Assembly: GCA_030280995.1 (NCBI GenBank)
Contig: JASXTE010000003.1
Coordinates: 49,712,474-49,776,473, forward strand
Reading direction: 5' to 3'
DNA: 64,000 bases
Source of the DNA: Hemileia vastatrix
Taxonomy: Eukaryota; Basidiomycota; Pucciniomycetes; Pucciniales; Zaghouaniaceae
Numbering within the stretch: position 1 is the first letter of the stretch; the number at the start of each line of letters is the position of its first letter. Both the position numbers and the translations under genes were made by a program. The notes beneath the pieces are model-generated. The model saw only the letters and a program-made list of their open reading frames with translations, made no database searches and was not told where the DNA came from. Below are positions 1-11,443 of the stretch, in pieces.

Positions 1-1868
1 TCCACCTCACCAGTAGCCACTCTTCTCCTAGTCAAATGCTTCTTCTGCTTTTCAGAAAGGGCTGGACTAATAGTGAACAATTCACCCAAAGATAATTGAA
101 TCTGAAGCTGATTCACCCTTCCCAAAACAACATCCATAGCATTCTCTTGACCAGAAACCACTGGCCTCTCATAATGAGCCTTACTCCTAGCAACCTTTGC
201 CCTAGAAGACTCCTGAGGTCCCACATTACCAACAACATCACACATCTCCACGTCAGAATTATCCCCATGAACCTTTCCATCCACAGAGACCAAACCAGAA
301 CCATCAACAGTAGTTCTAACTCCCTCCATTGGCCTAGGCAAAGAAGCCAAAGGCACATCCCCCTCTGTATCTGAACTATCATCCAAAGGCATAGGATCAC
401 CATTAAGATCAAAAGCACCAAAACTAGGGGGACCCATATCAGCTATCCCCTTCTGCATCTGAAGAATCTCTTCAGGCGTATAAATCTTCTTGGGATCTTC
501 AGCCTTCTTTGAATCCGCCTTTCCACCTCTTGACCTTAACTGATTAGAAATACTGCTTCTAGCTTTAGAAGCAGCCGCCCTCCTAGGAGCCACCACATCA
601 TATACACCAGCCATACACTCACCAGCTGCCTTAACAGCCTTTACTAACTCCAAATTACCATATGAAGTAGATAAATTTGCCTAACTAACCTCTTTTTCCT
701 TCCCCTTATCTCCAGAATTATTTCCAGTACCAGAAGAAGCCTCAGTAAGCAATTCCTCAAACCTAGCTCTCTTTTCACCCATAATATTCCTCCTCACCAA
801 ATCCAAAGGAGCCTGACCTTCACTGGGCTTGATAAAAGATCCATCACGAAACCTAAATACCTTTCCATCAAATTTTACTCTACCAGCAGCCTGATCCCTA
901 TTCAAAGTGAAACAATCATTAGACTTATGTCCCTTCTGGTTACAGTAGGAAAAAATCCAAACATCAACAGTACCACCATTCCTCCTATCATAACTTCTAC
1001 TTGAATAAGATGATAAAGAAGAAGCTGAAACCCTGATGGCCTTCTGAGTTTCTTGAGCAAAAATTTTCAATTGCTTCGTTAAGTCAGCCAATTGATCCAC
1101 CATCTCCTTATCCACATTCTTATCCACCTTAGGAACCGGTTTCCCCAACAGAACTTTTCTTGCCTCCTGAGCCTTCTTCATAATATTGTTATTATCAGCC
1201 AAAACTTCATTAATCTTGCTGACATACTGTGTACAGGTTTCTTGATAACTGTCCACAGCCAAAAGCTTGAGGTGAGACTCCACCAATTCTTTAACCACCT
1301 TAAGAGCAGGCAACTTCTGCTCACCATTAGGTAAGGTTTTCATCAAAACCTTCCTAGAAAACTCCTTTAACACATCCATCCTAACATCCCTCCCAAAAGC
1401 GGACCAAAATAAATCTTTGACTGCATTTTCATGAGCCAATTCCTCTACCTCTACCAGATATTCCACCACAGTTTCAAAACTACCAACAAATTTCCTATAA
1501 CTCACCAAAGAAGTTATTCCACCCTGCACTTGCCATTCTCCAACAACCTTATTTTAATCCACCATTGAATATCTGACTCCCCATCTGTCCACCATTTCCC
1601 TACTAAGCCTTTTCCAATTTCTAGTCTTATAACCATCCATACCAGTAATCTCCTTCTCAACTTCCCTATCATCAATGAAAAAGATTACCTGCTTCACCAT
1701 ATCTAAATGAGAAGCCCCATCAATTCCAGAAGCAGCCTCATATCTGCCTAAAAACCGCTTTACATCATCACCAACAAACTTGGGCCCATCCCAAGTTTGA
1801 ATCCTTACTGAAGGCCTGAAACCATCAGCAGCAGCAGCAATAACACCAGCACCAGATGGAGATGACAT
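1..1868 (-). pseudogene. Ty3-type gag (family A, copy A1), broken, continues off left edge
   Basis: Gag-like polyprotein of a Ty3-type LTR retrotransposon, read leftward from an ATG at 1868. It aligns by eye along its whole length with the plus-strand copy at 59013-60890 (shared blocks include SHLDMVKQVIFFI, FIKPSEGQAPLDL and KGIADMGPPSFGA). The frame is continuous except for two in-frame stops, TAA at 1556-1554 and TAG at 683-681; from 680 to the edge it stays open. The zinc knuckle near 905-950 reads FSYCNQKGHKSNDC, so the first cysteine of the expected CX2CX4HX4C has become Phe. There is no protease before the edge. What is seen: the homology and the stops. Inferred: a dead retrotransposon copy. 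Confidence 0.85.
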
Positions 1869-1885
1869 CCCAAATAGCACCCAAA

Positions 1886-1974
1886 ACCATTCTGCGCTTT
1901 GATTATGGATTTATACCTCTGTATTATTGATTTAATGAGCTGCTTTTGCCTCAAGTGTCATGTGGTGTGTGACA
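1886..1974 (-). repeat. 5' end fragment of an LTR related to LTR D
   Basis: Read on the minus strand from 1974, this begins TGTCACACACCACATGACAC and follows the first ~90 bp of the LTR at 62254, including the AATCAATAATA and AAGCGCAGA blocks. It then joins directly to the leader of family A gag. Only the LTR start is present, so the junction is a rearrangement or deletion product rather than a clean insertion. Confidence 0.55.
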
Positions 1975-3311
1975 ATTACTTAATATAAGACCTTTTCTTA
2001 TATAACTTTAAGTTGTACCTACATTATATTTTTGTCTTTTCTTTATAATAAAAGAATAACAATAACCAAAATCAAAGAAATTAAAAAGTACAGGAACAAA
2101 ACATTTTATAGTAGAATTACTGAGACACCTATAAAGTCCCACCTTACCTATCCCTTCTTGGACTGACTGATCACTATCCGGGCTCCTCTTACTCTGGGAG
2201 ATAGTAATACCTAGAATGCCAGTCCCTAAAAAAATATTGGTGCCTCCCTGGAAGACACCTATTTTCTCCTCCTCATGAAACTCCCTTTCTTCTCTAAGCT
2301 CACCAATAAAACATACATAGTTTACTAGCAACAATCCTTAGGCGCTACTAAAGCCTCTGTTACTGGAATTCCATCATCAACCATAATCCTGATTCCTATG
2401 GTTTCATTCAAGAAATAATCTATTGTTGCTGAATAATCCATTAGAAATGATGTTCCTAAAGCTGATTTTACTACACTCATAGAAAAATAAAAATGTAGGT
2501 CTCTTGACACTCCTTGAACCTTCATTTTAACATATTCAGCTACCCCTATAACTGGTTACATACCTCCTCCAATACCTGCTCCAGTTCCTTCACCACCTTT
2601 TACTGCAAAACCTAAATCCACAGCATCCTCCCCTGAAACTACATTAATCTGAGAGCCAGTATCCATGAGTTCTGTTATTTTCTTCCCATTTAACATAGTA
2701 GTTAAATATCCTAAAGACCTGCGTAATTTGGAGCCCTAGGAAATCCCATAGTTATTTGAAAAAATGTTCTCCAACATCAAACTCAAGGAAATTAGCAACC
2801 CTTTGCTTCCTGAACTAATCCACAAATCCAATTGCTACATCCAGTGCTACTGCCATCAGCACCCCAATGGACCTGAAACTGTAGTTTTCAAACAATGTGC
2901 GACTAAATTCCCTGCTTCTTTAGAAAAATCAGAGTTAACTGGATGCCGCATCCTCCATTTTTTTTTTTGAGATGCTTTTACTCCAGCTTTGGCCCTACCT
3001 TGCAGATTCTTAGGAGTACTTTTCTTGGATCCTGGAATTCCTTCTGCTGGTACTGCTCTTTTCTGAACTACCTCTGGCTCCTCTAATGGTTGCTCCTCAG
3101 CACCCTGATCCATATCATAATCCGATTCCCCATGGACTTCTGCTCCTTGTTCAAACCTCCTCAAACGATTTTGAGTTTTAATCTCGTTAAATTGCGAGAT
3201 TTGATTTTCGCACCTAATAAATGTCAAAATCCTAGTCCATATTGATGCCATGGAATTGGGAAATTTTTCCCTCTCCTGAGTGACTTTATACATAGTAGCT
3301 GTAGGATCCAT
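1975..3311 (-). pseudogene. Ty3-type gag-protease remnant (family B, copy B1)
   Basis: Minus-strand remnant of a second Ty3-type element. The gag start (MDPTATMYKVTQ) is at 3311 and an open stretch runs to 2856. The aspartic protease core lies near 2700-2640 (MDTGSQINVVS), followed by the conserved protease tail at 2525-2325 (MDYSATIDYFLNETIG) and a further open block 2334-2008. It matches the plus-strand copy B2 (44728-46690 plus 51413-51950). Relative to B2 the gag has lost its central ~1.1 kb: it jumps from a DY codon pair to the DYDMDQ block, so most of the gag core is missing. Stops and a frameshift separate the protease blocks. The sequence is cut at 1974 by the LTR D-like fragment. Confidence 0.8.
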
Positions 3312-3527
3312 CTAACTTTTTTAACTACTATAATTAAAAACAAACAAAAAAACAAATAAGCACTAAAAGCTTATATTGACTATATTCTTTTAAATAAAGT
3401 CCAACACTATCCTCTGAAAATGGCTCAATACACTCTTTGTAGACCCTACAACTCTTCCCTTGAAGTGCCAGCTTGAATACGTCCTTTCTGATGAAACCCT
3501 AAAAAAATAAAATAATAACCATACTTA

Positions 3528-3541
3528 CAATCCGGATGCCA
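3528..3541 (-). promoter_or_regulatory. Primer-binding site of element B1
   Basis: One base inside the LTR end the minus strand reads TGGCATCCGGATTG, starting with the TGG expected opposite a tRNA CCA end. The plus-strand copy has TGGCATCCAGATTG at 44501. The cognate tRNA was not determined. Confidence 0.5.
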
Positions 3542-3542
3542 C

Positions 3543-4806
3543 TGTTGGAAAACCAATTGTAGAAAAAGAAAATTTCTATAATACTAAGATAAAGACATAA
3601 TTCTGAGATGGGTTAGTTCTTCTTTCTAAATGAAATTCTAAAAAGAAGCGCCTTCCACTCGAATATTTAAAGACAGGGTAATCATGTATGATAAGTCTGT
3701 TTATATATATATTTTTATGAAGGAGAAAGTAGATTAAATTTGTAAAGATCTTTTTAAAAGAAAAGGGGAAATATATTTTAAAATAGGCAATAAAATTGTT
3801 GGCTAGATCTATTCTCAGTAAGTGCTAGTATTCTCAGTCACTCCCTCTTGAAGTGCTCTATCTAATACTATCTTTACTGTAGCAATAAAATAACTCTACA
3901 GCGCTAATTCTGGTATGCACACTGAATATGTACAAAAAAAATATATCTATTGCACCTTTTTATTTAAAAAAAAATCTACTGTTATTTATTCTCTAACTTT
4001 TTCTGCTCTCCCCTACACTACTTACAAGTAGGTGCCTATATATATTTATATGATCAGAGCCCCTTTCCTATTTTTACTTGCCCTTTGGGTTTCCTACACA
4101 AGTTTAGCACCAATTCAAGCATATCAAATTTTATCTATGTATCTCATCAGTCTATGTACAATTTTTTTGTAAGTCTTAGTTCTAATAAAGCCTGAAACTC
4201 CACTCTTCTGTACATACCCTACTCTTCCTGAGATTCCTAACTTAAATAATAGGTACTGTACCACCTTAATACCCATTTTATAACCCATGCTTTTCACATG
4301 AGTCCCTAATAATAATGGAACCATCCATGCAAAGTGATTGACCCCCCTATATCAGATTTTACCTGCTATCCTTTGTTTGAGCGCTACCTTCTTTCCTTGA
4401 CATGTTTTTCATCTTTTTGGGTGAACACCGCTTTTCCTAAAAAACATTATCCTTATCTTAGGAGTGATTTTTCATGCCTTTGATAATTGATGTTCCTTAA
4501 CTCTTTAGTATGCATCTGGCACTAACCATAGTTTATGCAAGAACATACCATACCCTTTAATCCTATAGTCCAGATACACAGTTCCCTCTATTCTTTACTT
4601 GCTGCTGTTTTTGTATCCTTTCTTCCCCTAAAAAAAGTGTGCGCAAAGAGTCTAACTTTCTCTGCACTTAGAATATACCTTATTTGCGCTTCTGTAACCA
4701 TCCTACCTGACAACCCCTTTGTTGAACCTTTGATAATTGAGCCTTTTGCTGTGCATCTGGAAACTTTTCTGTGTTACTGCAAGAAGTGTTCCACAAAAGA
4801 ACCACA
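3543..4806 (-). repeat. 5' LTR of family B, copy B1
   Basis: LTR of about 1.26 kb, TG...CA on the minus strand: it starts TGTGGTTC at 4806 and ends TTCCAACA at 3543, followed by one base and the primer-binding site. It aligns with the plus-strand LTR at 42557-44499 once the two MITEs there are removed; short ORFs in both (for example 4124-4324) are shared LTR sequence and not genes. No 3' LTR of this copy is seen in the window. Confidence 0.7.
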
Positions 4807-5277
4807 AGTCTACATACATGAGTACCTCAGAGAGAACAATCCAACAATATAGAAACTTGAAATATTAAAGTATATTCTAAAAAGAATGTTCTCATAAACA
4901 GTTTTTATCTGTATATGTCAATTTTTAATCAAAATTATTTGATTTACTTAGTTTTCTGTAAATATCAAAGTAAAAGTAAAAATATTTGATTTTAATCATT
5001 AGTATTTTTATAGTTTTAGTCTACTTTCAGCTGTCATGAGGATGCTTCCAAGGGATAAAAAATGAGGGAAAATTATAATATTTACTTATTAATTAGTTAA
5101 AATATTATAAGTAAGTTACAAAGTAAGTATAACTAATAAAATAGAGGTAAAGGTGTAGCTCTACTCTAGTAAATAATTAATTATTTACTGGGTAATTCTA
5201 GTAGCCTGGCTGACACTCAACATCTTATACAGGCTATTTTCCCCATCATAAATTTTTTTTTACAAATTATATTTATT
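4807..5277. other. AT-rich spacer with an LTR-type terminus
   Basis: No gene is seen. The segment holds a perfect 22-bp AT palindrome at about 5169-5190 and, at 5214 on the minus strand, a terminus reading TGTCAGCCAGGCTA, the start sequence shared with the LTRs at 23224 and 31239. Similarity fades after about 25 bp, so this is a fragment of a relative or a chance terminus. Confidence 0.4.
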
Positions 5278-5596
5278 AGAGGGAATCAGTTCTGGCAAAT
5301 CCCCACTTAAGTAAAGTGCGGATTTCAAACTAAATCAGAACTTAAATTTTTCAAAAAAGTCACTTATTTCAAAAAAGGGTGTCAGTTATGATCTCAAATC
5401 AGAATTTTTTTCACGTTTTTTTCACAACCACATGTTGGCCACAACATCCCTTCTTTCTTACCCCATCCCTGCTAAATGTGAAACACTGAACTTCCTTGCC
5501 CCCTATCCATTAATCCTTTTCACACACCCCTTCCTAACATTTTCAACATTTTATTACAACATATTGACCAGGCATGTTTACATTCTTTTTTACTTA

Positions 5597-8019
5597 GACC
5601 CCACAATATTTGGGGGGGGGACTTGCCAGAAAACCCTCAACTTGAAGTCAGATGGAACTCAGACTGGACTCAGAATGAACTCAGACTTGACTCAGGCTGA
5701 ACTTTACTTTGAACTCATCTTGAGCTCTTAACCAAAAATGGATGAGTCTGTGCTGGAATAATAGTGAAAGTTTAATGAATAATTTATAGAAATAATGAGA
5801 AGGGAAGATTAATAATCTGATCCATTCAAAGAATTTTTTTCATCAAACTCATTTTCATTTTCATTTTGAATTTCACTTAATCATTAAAAATACTTTAAAT
5901 TATACTATTTATTTCAAAAAGATCACTTTTAACCTCTCTAATGATTTTATTCTATTTTTTTGAAAACATATATAAAATAAGATCAGTGGTTCTTTTCAAT
6001 GATAACTCCTTTTAACTAAGAATTTGAAGCTTTAATTTTTTTTATTTACATCATATCACCTGATTTTTTTTTACATTTTTATTCTTTCTGATTATGAAAT
6101 ATAACCAACATACTTTACTATTTCATTTAAAAATAAATAAAATAAACTTATAAAATACATAACTTCAATAGTTTAAAATTTCTTTAAATGTTTTATTCTT
6201 GTTTTAAACTTTTTGCTACAATTTTCCTATTATATTATTTATTTATATCATGTATAGTTATCAGAAGCATTCTGTGAATTCTTGTGTAAAAAAGCAAAAT
6301 AGTACTTCATCACCAATTTTTTTACTATAATACTTTCTTAGTCTTAAAGTGCATTGTAAATCGAAAATATAAAATAAAGACGTATAAACTATAGGTTTAA
6401 GTTCAAAAATATCAATAAAAAATAATTATCAATCATTTTCCATATTGGCAGAATAGAGCTGTAGATTGAGGAGGTGGACTCTGATGTTTTCCCAAAGAAC
6501 AAATTCACTCTCCATTTTTCACAACCTCAATGGACAACTTCTCAATCTCTCCACACAAATTTTTCTGCCTTTTCATTTCTGTTAATTCTATTACCACTCC
6601 CCACCCTTTTATTTCCCTCCTGATACATTTTCTACACCCATTAAGCTTCAAAATCTAAGTTTAAGCCCTCCTCACTACTCCCCTCCACTCTATTTTCACT
6701 TTTAACACAACTCCATCCCTTTTTCAACCTCTTGCTCACCTCCCATTCTCCTCAATCACCTGAATCACCTCCATTAGCCCTCACCAGTGTTTCTCTCACA
6801 TTATCAAAATATTACTCACCTCTCCAGTCTATTTTCCACATCCCTAAGCTCTTGCTTACCTCCCCTATCCCTTTCTTAACTTCCCAAGACCTTTCCAGCC
6901 CTTCACTCACCTCCTCCAGCCTCCCCCAGTCCCTTACTTTGGCTGGAAATGTGAGTGAGGTGCTGTATAGACTAAGGAGAGCTGGTAGAAGTGAGTGAGA
7001 GGCTTTTATCACCTCCCCCAGCCTCCCCAGTCCCTTAATTTGGTGGGAGATGTGATTGAGGTTCTGTAAAGACTAAGTAGAGCTTGGAGTAGTAGATGAG
7101 AGGCTTTTATCACCTCTCCTAGCCCTTTAAAGACCCTCTCTCACCTTTCCAGCCTTCCTGAAGCGGATTAGGGGCTTTTATAACCTCTCCCAGCCCTGTA
7201 AAGCCCCTCTCTTACCTTTTCAAGCCTTGGCAGTCCCTCAATTTTTCTGGGTGAGGTGAGAAATGAGATTGGAGAGGTGAAAAAAGTGCTGGGAAGGCAT
7301 GCAAGGGCTTGGAAAGTAGCCAACTTTTGATAAATTTGAGAACAATTAATATGTATAAATTAGAAATAACAAGAAATAAAATCTTGAAGAATCATAAACC
7401 ATTTCAAGTGGTAAATAAAGTAACTAAATACATATTTCAGAATTTGAGTTGCTTGTGTTTATCAAAAAAAATGTGGCCAAGTGTTGAGAAAGGAAGATAT
7501 TTGTAGGGAATAAACATGAAAAAAGAGAAAAATAGAAAGTAAAATAAAACTAAATAATGACAGTGGGCTGGGAAAGGTGAGTGAGGTTCTGGGGGTGTGA
7601 GAGAAATAAATAGAAGTGAATGGAAAGGGGTGGAAGGAGATGAGAGTCGTTTTCTCAATGTGAAGGGAAGGGATAGGGTAGAAAGGGTAAAGATAGGAAG
7701 GCAGATTGATGATAAGGGAGAATTAGGTGAGGAAGGTATCAGATGGAAGTCCCACTTGGAATTCTACCAGGAATTATTTCAGGAAGCCAAAAAAGTGCTA
7801 GACCTCTAGTGCACACTTTTTTCCTGCTGCGAATATTTTTTGAACTATTAATCAACTGTGGTTTAATGAAGGCTCAAATCATTTTCAAGGTGGTTTAAAA
7901 GAAAATTCAATATTTCTTCATGATTGTTTCATCACCACCTCAATGTGTTCTGAAAAAGATATGAATTAGGGTTCAAGGTTCTTACTTGCCAGCAAGTCTG
8001 CCCCCCATATTGTGTGGTG
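5597..8019. mobile_element. CACTA-like non-autonomous element, 2.4 kb
   Basis: The terminus at 5597 (GACCCCACAATATTTGGGGG) and that at 8019 (CCCCCCATATTGTGTGGTG) are inverted copies of the small MITE termini elsewhere in the window. The flanks are TTA at 5594-5596 and 8020-8022. The uninterrupted site is visible in H1 and H2, where TTTTTTACTTATTTCTTC runs on without the insert, so the TTA duplication is direct evidence of transposition. Subterminal repeats of the GAACTCAGACT type follow the left end. No transposase reading frame was recognised inside; the interior is AT-rich up to about 6470 and CT/AG-rich from about 6470 to 7800. Confidence 0.75.
6936..7260. repeat. Degenerate ~105-bp tandem repeats
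   Basis: Unit landmarks GAGGCTTTTATCACCTC and GACTAAG-AGAGCT recur at roughly 105-110 bp spacing, with shorter degenerate pieces to about 7220. The unit is CT-rich on plus. It lies inside the CACTA-like element; no coding role is seen. Confidence 0.55.
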
Positions 8020-8049
8020 TTATTTCTTCTACTTCTTAATCTCTTTTCT

Positions 8050-9300
8050 TGTTATGTACCAGTTTTATGATTCCTCCAAGACATTAAAAATCTCAAAAGG
8101 TAACTCAAAAATCTGCTTTGTCACAAAAGTCTCCTTGTAAAGCAAGCCCCACACCTGAAAAATCAAAGTCAGGTTAGCTAAAAAAGGATGATTATCTCAG
8201 CATAATCAACTTCCTTAAAATAAAATCAAATTATGATTCATGTTTTTGATGTGAAAAGTTCACTTGTATTGGAAGTCCACCTTCTTCAAAGGTTAATGGC
8301 TACTTATGAATGGCCAATGAAGTAAGGAAGAAAAAAAGGGGGAGAATTGATATCAATCCTAAACAAATGAAGGAGAGATTTAAAAGTTATCAATCAAAAT
8401 ATAAAAAGGCTCATCATGCTGCAAATTAGACTGGCTTTGTTATTGAAAATGATGATTTGGAGATTGGAATTACTACTGTTTCCGAAAATCTTAATGTCAT
8501 ATGTCCTTTATATGAGGAAATGGATAATCTTTTTGGCTCCTGAGTTGATGTAAACCCTTGGTTTCTACACAATACTACTAAGGATATACCCTCTGGATCT
8601 CAACCATCAACTAATCCTCATGAAATACCTGTACATCAACAGGATCACTCCCCTCCACCTTCTAACCATAGTTCAGCTGAAGATGATCCTGACTATCAAG
8701 CAAAACAATTATATTGCAGCAGATCTGAATCCTCAGAGCCCCAAAATTTAAATGTATGTTTACTTTTTCTTTTTTATTTAATTCCTCTCTAAATTTCTCT
8801 TTCTTTCTAGTCTCCTCCTACTAAAACTAAAACTCCATTAAATAATCTCGATTCTGGAAATGTGAATCCTGCTTTAGAAGCTGCTTTAGATGAACTTCCT
8901 GAAGCTTCTTGTTCAAGCTCCAAACTAAATAAACAAGCCTCATCTTCAATGAACTTGAACCATCCTTCAAAATGTGGTAATACTTCAACAAGCTCAATTG
9001 GCTCCCTTGAGGATTATTTTGAAAAAAATGATATAAGGAAGATTTGTTTACTATATATCTTATTCATTAACTTATTTTTTTCATTTCTATTTTTGTAGCA
9101 AAAAGCTCTATTGCAAAAAATTACCTTTACTTTGAGAAGATGAAGTTTGATCATATGCTAAGGAAAGATCAGCAAGTCTTAGATTTGGAAGAAAAAAAAA
9201 TTGAGGCAAAGCAGATGGAAAGAGTAAATGACCATAAATTTCAAAGAGAAATGGCTACTTGTGAATTGGAAAAAAAAGAAAGTTTTTAAAAAAAGATTTC
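8050..9300 (+). pseudogene. Myb/SANT-like DNA-binding protein of Harbinger H4, broken
   Basis: This is the decayed counterpart of the gene at 47069-48303. Matching stretches include the lysine-rich N-terminus, the block around INPKQMKERFKS (near 8350-8390), the acidic DDLEIG segment, the exon 2 Ser-rich block (8862-9055) and the coiled-coil tail (9130-9290). Defects seen: the start region reads TATGATTCC instead of ATAATGCC, there are several internal stops (for example TAG in GTTAGCT near 8176 and TGA near 8540), and the second intron donor has changed from GTAAGT to GGAAGA. In the family this second ORF assists transposase binding to the termini; that role is known from other Harbinger systems, not shown here. 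Confidence 0.75.
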
Positions 9301-9469
9301 ATTATGGAATATGAAAAATATTACCAATCTTATGAGGACATTAAAAAATTGCTTGACCTTTTCAATTGATAAATTGTTTTTCTAGTTAAATTAATTTTTT
9401 TTGATTTCTTTTTGGTAATATTTTCTTATATGCGACTTATATAAGGTCTTGAATATAGTACTTTTTTTT

Positions 9470-9830
9470 GACAAAATTTTGAAAATATCATACAATATTT
9501 CTATCATTACATTCAAGTCAATAAGTTTGCTTATAATTTTTTTTTGACAAAAATTTGAAAATATAATACAATTTTTCTATCTTTACTTTCAAGTCAATAA
9601 GTTAGCTTATCTAAATACTGCTAAGTCATTAAAATTCTATATCTCTTTTAAAAATTTGGCAATACCTCCCCTTGAATTTTATTGAAACAAGGGGTGGGTA
9701 CCACCAAATTTTTCTAAGTCATCAATTTCACATTTCCGATTTAAAAATTTGGCAATATCCTCCCCTGAATTTTATTGAAGTAAAGGGTGAAAGTCACCAA
9801 AATTTAATATAATTAAATAAATAAATTAAT
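9470..9830. repeat. Tandem repeats shared with H2
   Basis: Two to three degenerate copies of the block TTTAAAAATTTGGCAATA...TTTTATTGAA, corresponding to the cleaner 93-bp repeats of H2 at 48561-48830. Upstream is a second pair built on TTTTGACAAAATTTGAAAATAT with TCAAGTCAATAAGTTTGCTT. Confidence 0.6.
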
Positions 9831-10057
9831 ATATAAATAAGATATGTAAAATCTACTACTTTAAAGTAATGACAATTCCACATGCCAAAATGCAGATCAA
9901 GTCTAGACACTAAGTTTGGGACTTTCCACAGGTATAGGCTAGAGGAACCCCATGAAACAAATTAATGTTGTCATGATTACCTTTTATACAGCCCAAGGTC
10001 ATTGGCTCATTACTTTAATTTAGTAAAGTGACATATCCAATTTATTTATAAAAAATT

Positions 10058-11075
10058 TATGGAAGAATATTAAATATTTTGTGGCTCAAAAAATCCGCAT
10101 ACTTTTTAGATCTACCTAGAGAATTTTTAAATTTATTAACTTTTTTTTCTTTTTCTAATTTGTTTATTTGTTGAATTAACTTTTGACTGATCTGGAAAGA
10201 GCTAACAAAATGTGTGAAGTCTTGACAAGATTCCAAACCTGGAGGAGCCTTTGTGGTTTGGTGACTATTTTAAGAAGAATTCCAAACTGTTTCGATGATT
10301 CCATTTCTTAATCCAAAATTAATTATACATCTATGATCTGGGAAATATAATCCATGTCCTTTAATTTTAGCAGGTGAAGGAATAAATTGTCCAGTGATAG
10401 GATTAATATATGAGAAAATTCCATAAGTAAGGTAATTGGCATCATTTGAGTTGGTGTGAATTCAGTTATTAAATCCAGAATGAGTGATTATAACATTTGA
10501 AAACATTAGATCATCACAATATCTTCCCATTCAGAGTCGCACCAATTTGGTATTCCAAGTCTTGTAGCAAGTTCATGATTTTTTTCAAAATCTTTATTGA
10601 AGAGTTTTTTAAGTCAAAGAGCAAGGAATGAATTAAAGGAAGGTAATGTATTCCATTTTAAAAAATCATTATATAATTCAGCTTTAGATAAGGATCTGAG
10701 TAAAGAATATATGCCTATATAATTAAATTTAGTAATATGATATAAAAGGATCCAGAAAAAAATTTAAACATACCAAGAGAAAATCCTTTATCAAATCCAG
10801 GTCTCCATCCAATACCAATCATAATACCACCCAAAAAATTCTTATTCCTTAAAGGTAAGCGAACCAAAGCCATTTGATAAAGTGTTATGATGAGGTCTCA
10901 GAGTTGATTAAATGTTTCTTCTTTTAAACCATTAAAAAAATGGGTTTCAAAAATAAATTGAGTTTTGAAAGTATTATTAATAACAGCTATAACTTCATCA
11001 CTTCCAATTTCAGTTAAATAATGGATATTTTCAAGTAACGTTTTTGGAAAATTGTTTTTTTTTCAACTTTAGTTT
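10058..11075 (-). pseudogene. Tet-like 2OG-Fe(II) oxygenase remnant inside Harbinger H4
   Basis: Reading the minus strand gives a long but broken protein. Successive blocks are EIGSDEVIAVINNTFK, GGIMIGIGWRPGFDKG, SLSKAELYNDFLKWNTLP, NHELATRLGIPNWCDSEW, SNVIITHSGFNN, DANYLTYGIFSYINPITG, KGHGLYFPDHRCIINFG and LESCQDFTHFVSSFQIS. The order and spacing resemble the Tet/JBP-like dioxygenases expanded in rust and other basidiomycete genomes: an H-x-D-type metal site followed by YGIF-NP-TG, a GH-hFP strand block and a distal His. Here the presumed metal site reads IHTNSND, so the Asp of HxD may already be lost. At least four stops and several frame changes make it a pseudogene. Assignment rests on remembered motif pattern, not on a search. 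Confidence 0.55.
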
Positions 11076-11443
11076 TATAGTACTTTATTTTGTAAATATG
11101 GCCAAATATTTGATCCAAGTGATGTTTTTTTTAAATATCTTTTATTTCAATACTCTTCATTTTTTGTCAATGTTTTAGATGATGATTTAAAAGAAGTTGA
11201 ATTTGAAGATGATAATGAAGTTAAAGAAGATGAAGTGGTGAATCTGAAGTTAAATAAATGTATTTTTCTACATAAAAATTTGTTACTTTTCAAATACCCA
11301 AAATTAAACATTAAAAGAAACTCACTTAATTTAAATTAAAAAAAAATTCCACAAAAAAATGACAAAGAAGAATTTATTTTATTTCACTTGACATTGATGA
11401 ATATTTTTCTCTAAAATTCTGAAAAAAAAAAATCAAAATAACT

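Noticed and set aside
4535..4852. 105-residue ORF at 4535-4852
   Set aside because: Lies on the opposite strand of family B LTR, not conserved in the second LTR copy.
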